From Sphingopyxis sp. L1A2A (GTDB lineage: Bacteria > Pseudomonadota > Alphaproteobacteria > Sphingomonadales > Sphingomonadaceae): a DNA stretch of 64,000 bases. The notes under the pieces were generated by a model, which saw only the letters and a list, made by a program, of their open reading frames with translations, was not told where the DNA came from and did not search any database. This document shows positions 60,477 to 64,000 of this stretch, piece after piece (the first letter of the stretch is position 1; each line of letters starts with the position of its first letter). The DNA lies in NCBI RefSeq assembly GCF_005502465.1, contig NZ_SCOT01000001.1, positions 62,001 to 126,000 of the forward strand, read 5' to 3'. A program made the position numbers and the translations under genes.

Positions 60477-61870
60477 TCCGCACCCGCGACGTCCTGCTCG
60501 CGAGCACGCTGTTGCTCGCCGGCTGCTCGCTGGCCCCCAAGACGGTGCTGCCGACGCCGCCGGTGCCGCAAAGCTGGCCGGTCGGCGACGCCTATCTGCT
60601 CCAGAGCGAGGCGGCGCTGCCGATCCTCTCCTACCAAAGCGTGTTCACCGATCCGCGGCTTCAGGCGCTGGCCGCGCAGGCGTTGACCAACAACCGCGAC
60701 CTGCGCGTCGCTTACGCCAATGTCGCCGCGGCGCGCGCGCAAGCGCGCGTCACCCGCGCCGGGCAGTTCCCCGCCATCGGAATCAGCGGCGGCGCGGGCT
60801 ATGCAGACAGCAACGGTGCGGGCGGCAGCGGCGATTTCTCGCTCCGCGGCGGGGTCACCGCCTTTGAACTCGACCTGTTCGGCAAGCTCGCCAATCTGGC
60901 CGAGGCCGACCGCAACCGCGCGCTGGCGACCGAGGCCGCGTCGCGCACCGTGCGCCTCGCGCTGATCGCCAATCTGGCCGAAGTCTGGGCGACCTATGGC
61001 GCCGACCGCGACCTGCTCGCCATCGCCCAGGACACCGCGGCGAATGCGCGCGAAAATGTCCGGCTGACCCGCGCCCGGCTCGACGGCGGGGTCGCGCCGC
61101 GCACCGATTTGCGCCAAGCCGAACAGATTCTCGCCACCGCCGAGGATGCGATCGCGGCGCAGACGAGCGCGCTGGCGCAGGACGAGAATCTCATCCGCCT
61201 GCTCGTCGGCGGCGATATCGACCGCGCGCTGCTCCCGGCCGGTCTGGGCGAAGTGACGCCTGCGATCGCGGCCTTGCCCGCCGGGGTGAACTCGCAAATC
61301 CTGCTCCGCCGCCCCGATGTGATCGAGGCCGAATATGGCCTGCGCGCCGCCAATGCGAACATCGGCGTCGCGCGCGCGCAGCTGTTTCCGTCGATCTCGC
61401 TCACCGGATTGCTCGGCTTTGCCAGCAACGCGTTGTCCAGCCTGTTCGACAGCGGATCGTTCAATTGGTCGGCGGGCGGCGACGTCACCGCGCCGATTTT
61501 CGACGCCGGGGGCCGCCGCGCCGGGGTCGCGGTCAGCGAAGCGCAGCGCGACGCCGCGCTGGCAGGCTATGAGGGCGCGATCCAGACCGCGTTTCGCGAG
61601 GTCGCCGACGCGCTCGCGGTGCAGGGCACGATCGCCGAACGGGTGCGCGCCGCCGCGGCGAACACCGCCGCCGCCGCCGACACCGCGGTCCTCACCGATG
61701 CGCGGTACAAGGGCGGGATCGACAGCTTCCTCGCCAGCCTCGACGCCCAGCGCAGCCTGTATGCGGCGCGGCGCAGCGAAATCGCGACCCAGCTGCTGCT
61801 CGTCCAGACCCGCATCGCGCTGTTCCGCGCGCTCGGCGGGGACAGCGGCGCGGGGGCGACGGCGCCGTAA
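60473..61870 (+). CDS. RND efflux outer-membrane lipoprotein channel (NodT family)
   Basis: 465 residues overlapping the permease stop by four bases (ATGA). The signal ends in LLLAGCSLAPK, so the protein is lipid-anchored. Two OEP repeats are visible, with LRVAYANVAAARAQARVTRAGQFPAIG in the first and VARAQLFPSISLTGLLGF in the second, and DLRQAEQILATAEDA helices between. It forms the TolC/OprM-like trimeric channel of the pump. An R2 repeat follows four bases after the stop and may end the transcript. Confidence 0.94.
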   Translation: MIRTRDVLLASTLLLAGCSLAPKTVLPTPPVPQSWPVGDAYLLQSEAALPILSYQSVFTDPRLQALAAQALTNNRDLRVAYANVAAARAQARVTRAGQFPAIGISGGAGYADSNGAGGSGDFSLRGGVTAFELDLFGKLANLAEADRNRALATEAASRTVRLALIANLAEVWATYGADRDLLAIAQDTAANARENVRLTRARLDGGVAPRTDLRQAEQILATAEDAIAAQTSALAQDENLIRLLVGGDIDRALLPAGLGEVTPAIAALPAGVNSQILLRRPDVIEAEYGLRAANANIGVARAQLFPSISLTGLLGFASNALSSLFDSGSFNWSAGGDVTAPIFDAGGRRAGVAVSEAQRDAALAGYEGAIQTAFREVADALAVQGTIAERVRAAAANTAAAADTAVLTDARYKGGIDSFLASLDAQRSLYAARRSEIATQLLLVQTRIALFRALGGDSGAGATAP

Positions 61871-61874
61871 CCTT

Positions 61875-61947
61875 CGTCATGCCAGACTTGATCCGGCATC
61901 CACCGCAACGTCGGCAAGATGGACCCCGGATCAAGTCCGGGGTGACG
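61875..61947. repeat. Palindromic repeat, family R2, copy 4
   Basis: 27-bp arms 61875-61901 and 61921-61947 with a few mismatches, in the gap between the efflux operon and imuA. Confidence 0.88.
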
Positions 61948-61999
61948 AAGAAGGCATGGCGGACTCACCTTGACAATCCCCCTCGCTCGCGCGCTAATA

Positions 62000-62014
62000 G
62001 AACAAATCAGGAAC
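62000..62014 (+). promoter_or_regulatory. LexA (SOS) box before imuA
   Basis: GAAC-AAATCAG-GAAC fits the alphaproteobacterial LexA site, and imuA is a known SOS gene in this class. It ends four bases before the ATG and includes the AGGA ribosome site, so bound LexA would cover the transcript start. Confidence 0.85.
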
Positions 62015-62018
62015 ATAT

Positions 62019-62807
62019 ATGCGCGAGTCGTCTCAACCTCTCGCCGGGCTGCGCCAGCGCATCGCCCGGCTGGCCGCCACCGGTGGTCCCGCAAGCCGCC
62101 CGGCCGAGGGCTGGCTGGCGACGGGGCATGGCGCGTTCGATTCGGCGCTTGGCGGCGGACTGGCAGTCGGGCGCACGCATGAATTTTTCGCCGCCGACGC
62201 GCTCGACGGCGCCAGCGCCGCTGCCTTTGCGGCGCTGCTGGCGCTGCGCGGCGGCGGCGATGCGCCGCTCCTGTGGCTGCGCACCGTCGATGCCGGACGC
62301 CGCACGGGGCATATCTATGCCCCCGGCATCGCCGAACTCGGCGGCGATCCCGATCGGTTGCTGCTGATCGAGACCGCCGACCCCAAAATGCTGCTCGCCT
62401 GCGCCAATGATGCGGTGCGCTGCGCCGGTTCGGCGGCGGTGATCGTCGAAAGCTGGGGCAAATTCCCCTTGCTTGACCTGACCGCGGGCCGCCGCCTGAC
62501 GCTCGGCGCGCGCGATGCGGGGACGACGCTGTTGATGCTGCGGCTGAATGCTGCGCCGACGCCGAGCGTCGCCGAAACGCGCTGGAGCATCGTCGCCGCG
62601 CCGTCGCGCGCGCTGGCCGCCGACGCACCGGGCGCGCCCGCTTTCGACCTTGAACTGCTGCGCTGGCGCGGCGGCCCTGCCGGAACGCGCTGGCGACTCG
62701 ATTGGGATAAAGATGAGCAAATTTTCCGGGACACGGCGCTATCTGGCGCTGTTCTTCCCCTGGCTGCCCGCCGAGCGGTTCACCCGTTCGGCGCCGAAGC
62801 CGCCTGA
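62019..62807 (+). CDS. imuA: ImuA, SOS mutagenesis accessory protein
   Basis: 262 residues. A RecA/SulA-like core is visible with WLATGHGAFDSALGGGLAVGRTHEFFAADA near residue 30, but without a true Walker A lysine, as in other ImuA proteins. ImuA works with ImuB and the error-prone polymerase DnaE2 in damage-induced mutagenesis. The ATG has AGGA six bases upstream inside the LexA box. The end of the gene overlaps imuB by 95 bases in another frame, an unusually long overlap. Confidence 0.88.
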   Translation: MRESSQPLAGLRQRIARLAATGGPASRPAEGWLATGHGAFDSALGGGLAVGRTHEFFAADALDGASAAAFAALLALRGGGDAPLLWLRTVDAGRRTGHIYAPGIAELGGDPDRLLLIETADPKMLLACANDAVRCAGSAAVIVESWGKFPLLDLTAGRRLTLGARDAGTTLLMLRLNAAPTPSVAETRWSIVAAPSRALAADAPGAPAFDLELLRWRGGPAGTRWRLDWDKDEQIFRDTALSGAVLPLAARRAVHPFGAEAA

Positions 62808-64000
62808 CCTCCCGCTCGTCTTTGCCGAGAAGCAGCGCGGGGCGCTGCGTCTCGCGAGCGTCGATGCCCACGCGCAGGCGCTGGGGCTGCGCCCCGGCAT
62901 GCCGCTCGCCGACGCGCGGGCGCAGGTGCCCGACCTCGCGATCGTGGCGCACGATCCCGTGCTCGACCTGCATTGGCTCGACCGGCTGGCGCAGGGCTGC
63001 ACGCGCTACACCCCGCTCGTCGCGCTCGATGCGCCCGACGGGCTGATCCTCGACATCACCGGCTGCACCCATTTGCTGGGTAGCGAGGCGGCGCTGATCG
63101 ACGACATCGACCGGCGGCTGACCCGGCTTGGCATGACGCTGCGCCATGCGCTCGGCCCCACCGCCGACGCCGCGCGGGCACTGGCGCGCTACCAGACGCG
63201 GCCCGCCCCCGACGAGGCAAGCGCGATCCGCCGCCTGCCCGTCGCCGCGCTCGAACTCGACGCCGAGGCGACGACCGCGCTGGTCCGCGCCGGGCTCAAG
63301 ACGATCGGCGACCTCGCGAGCCGGCCGATGGCCAATATCGCCGCGCGCTTTGGCGCCGACGCCGCGACCGCGCTGCGCCGCCTGCTCGGCGATGCGCCAA
63401 GCCCGCTCGACCCGCGCGTCACCCCGCCGCCGGTCGCCACCGAACGGCGCTTTGCCGAACCCGTCGCCAGCATGCCCCACGCGACCCAAATCCTGGCCGA
63501 ACTGGTCGGCGAGGCGATCGTCGAGCTTGCCGAGCGCGGCAAGGGCGGGCGCCATTTCCGCGCTACCTTTTTTCGCAGCGACGGCCTGGCGCGCAGCATC
63601 GAGATCGAGACCGGCCATGCGACGCGCGACGCGGGGCTGGTCATGCGCCTGTTCGCCGAACGGATGGATGCTTTGCGCGATCCGCTCGACCCCGGTTTCG
63701 GGTTCGACATGATGCGGCTGGCGGTGCCGCGGCTCGAAGCCCTCGCCGCGACCCAGCTCAAGCTCGAGGGCGGCACGGTGCGCGCGGCCCATCAGGGGGC
63801 GGCGATGGCCGAACTGGTCGATCGACTGGCGACCCGGCTCGGCCGCGGGCGGGTGTGCAAATTCGCCGCCGTCGACACCCATATCCCCGAACAGGCGCAG
63901 CTCGCCTTGCCCGCGATCGACGCCGCGCCGCCCACGCCCTGGCCCGCCCCCGACCCCGGCGAGCCGCCGCTGCGCCCCTTTTACCTCTTTGATCCGCCGC
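62713..64000 (+). CDS. imuB: ImuB, Y-family polymerase-like protein (3' end outside window)
   Basis: From the ATG at 62713 (MSKFSGTRRYLALFFPWLPAERF) about 429 residues are visible and the frame runs off the window. The palm and finger wording is Y-family (LFFPWLPAERF, RPGMPLADARAQVPDL, LILDITGCTHLLG, LTRLGMTLRHALGPTADAARALARY). ImuB proteins lack the catalytic acids of true polymerases: where DinB has an SIDE-type pair, no such motif is seen here. ImuB links DnaE2 to the sliding clamp. dnaE2 is expected downstream, outside the window. Confidence 0.92.
   Translation, partial: MSKFSGTRRYLALFFPWLPAERFTRSAPKPPDLPLVFAEKQRGALRLASVDAHAQALGLRPGMPLADARAQVPDLAIVAHDPVLDLHWLDRLAQGCTRYTPLVALDAPDGLILDITGCTHLLGSEAALIDDIDRRLTRLGMTLRHALGPTADAARALARYQTRPAPDEASAIRRLPVAALELDAEATTALVRAGLKTIGDLASRPMANIAARFGADAATALRRLLGDAPSPLDPRVTPPPVATERRFAEPVASMPHATQILAELVGEAIVELAERGKGGRHFRATFFRSDGLARSIEIETGHATRDAGLVMRLFAERMDALRDPLDPGFGFDMMRLAVPRLEALAATQLKLEGGTVRAAHQGAAMAELVDRLATRLGRGRVCKFAAVDTHIPEQAQLALPAIDAAPPTPWPAPDPGEPPLRPFYLFDPP

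Noticed and set aside
1-64000. CRISPR array, prophage, insertion sequence, integron, tRNA-linked island or toxin-antitoxin pair
   Set aside because: I looked for regular direct repeats, transposase or integrase motifs and tRNA cloverleaf sequence and saw none; the repeats present are dispersed inverted repeats.

Overview
The window looks like chromosome from a Sphingomonadales alphaproteobacterium, plausibly Sphingopyxis or a close relative. The grounds are G+C near two thirds by eye, two large TonB-dependent receptors with AQ-type signal peptides beside sugar genes, an imuA-imuB cassette behind an alphaproteobacterial LexA box (GAAC-N7-GAAC), and many short intergenic inverted repeats of the kind common in sphingomonads. 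I see no rRNA, tRNA, CRISPR array, transposase or prophage gene.

Layout. (1) 1-8.9 kb, housekeeping: the end of egtD and a full egtB (ergothioneine), a PduO-type cobalamin adenosyltransferase, a HIG1 membrane protein, gluQRS, an HNH nuclease, a YbaY lipoprotein, PEP carboxylase and a small lipoprotein. (2) 9-23.7 kb, acyl-CoA catabolism: four SDRs, a pair of acyl-CoA dehydrogenases of which only one keeps the catalytic Glu, an ACAD11-type dehydrogenase followed by a zinc alcohol dehydrogenase and an APH-type kinase (a split ACAD11, suggesting 4-hydroxyacid breakdown), a GPH transporter, a beta-lactamase-fold esterase and a FadJ-like fusion. (3) 24.2-32.2 kb, valine: mmsA, isobutyryl-CoA dehydrogenase, 3-hydroxyisobutyryl-CoA hydrolase, enoyl-CoA hydratase and mmsB on one strand, with a divergent LysR gene and three unrelated small genes lodged inside. 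(4) 32.2-55.9 kb, a pectin and hexuronate locus: uronate isomerase, reductase, transporter and altronate dehydratase, GH43, PL1 pectate lyase, a beta-helix protein, esterases, kdgK, kduD, an RpiB-fold isomerase, two TonB receptors and a LacI regulator. (5) 56.1-61.9 kb, an RND efflux operon. (6) 62-64 kb, imuA and the start of imuB.

How it works together. The most coherent system is the pectin locus. A 12-bp site, GACACCGGTNNC in one orientation, occurs six times, always in a promoter gap of this locus and beside every one of its transcription units including lacI. The simple reading is one LacI repressor controlling outer-membrane uptake, depolymerisation, deacetylation, inner-membrane uptake and both branches to 2-keto-3-deoxygluconate (saturated GalA through UxaC, a reductase and UxaA; unsaturated ends through an RpiB-fold DhuI-like isomerase and KduD), with KdgK as the phosphorylating step. 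The KDPG aldolase is not in the window.

Other points: a GGTG-N16-CACC dyad at a lipoprotein gene, a second LexA-like box in front of egtB, paired dyads between mmsA and lysR, CCGTNACGG palindromes in the acyl-CoA region, and fourteen inverted-repeat elements in six families. All functional calls come from reading the sequence; no database search was run.
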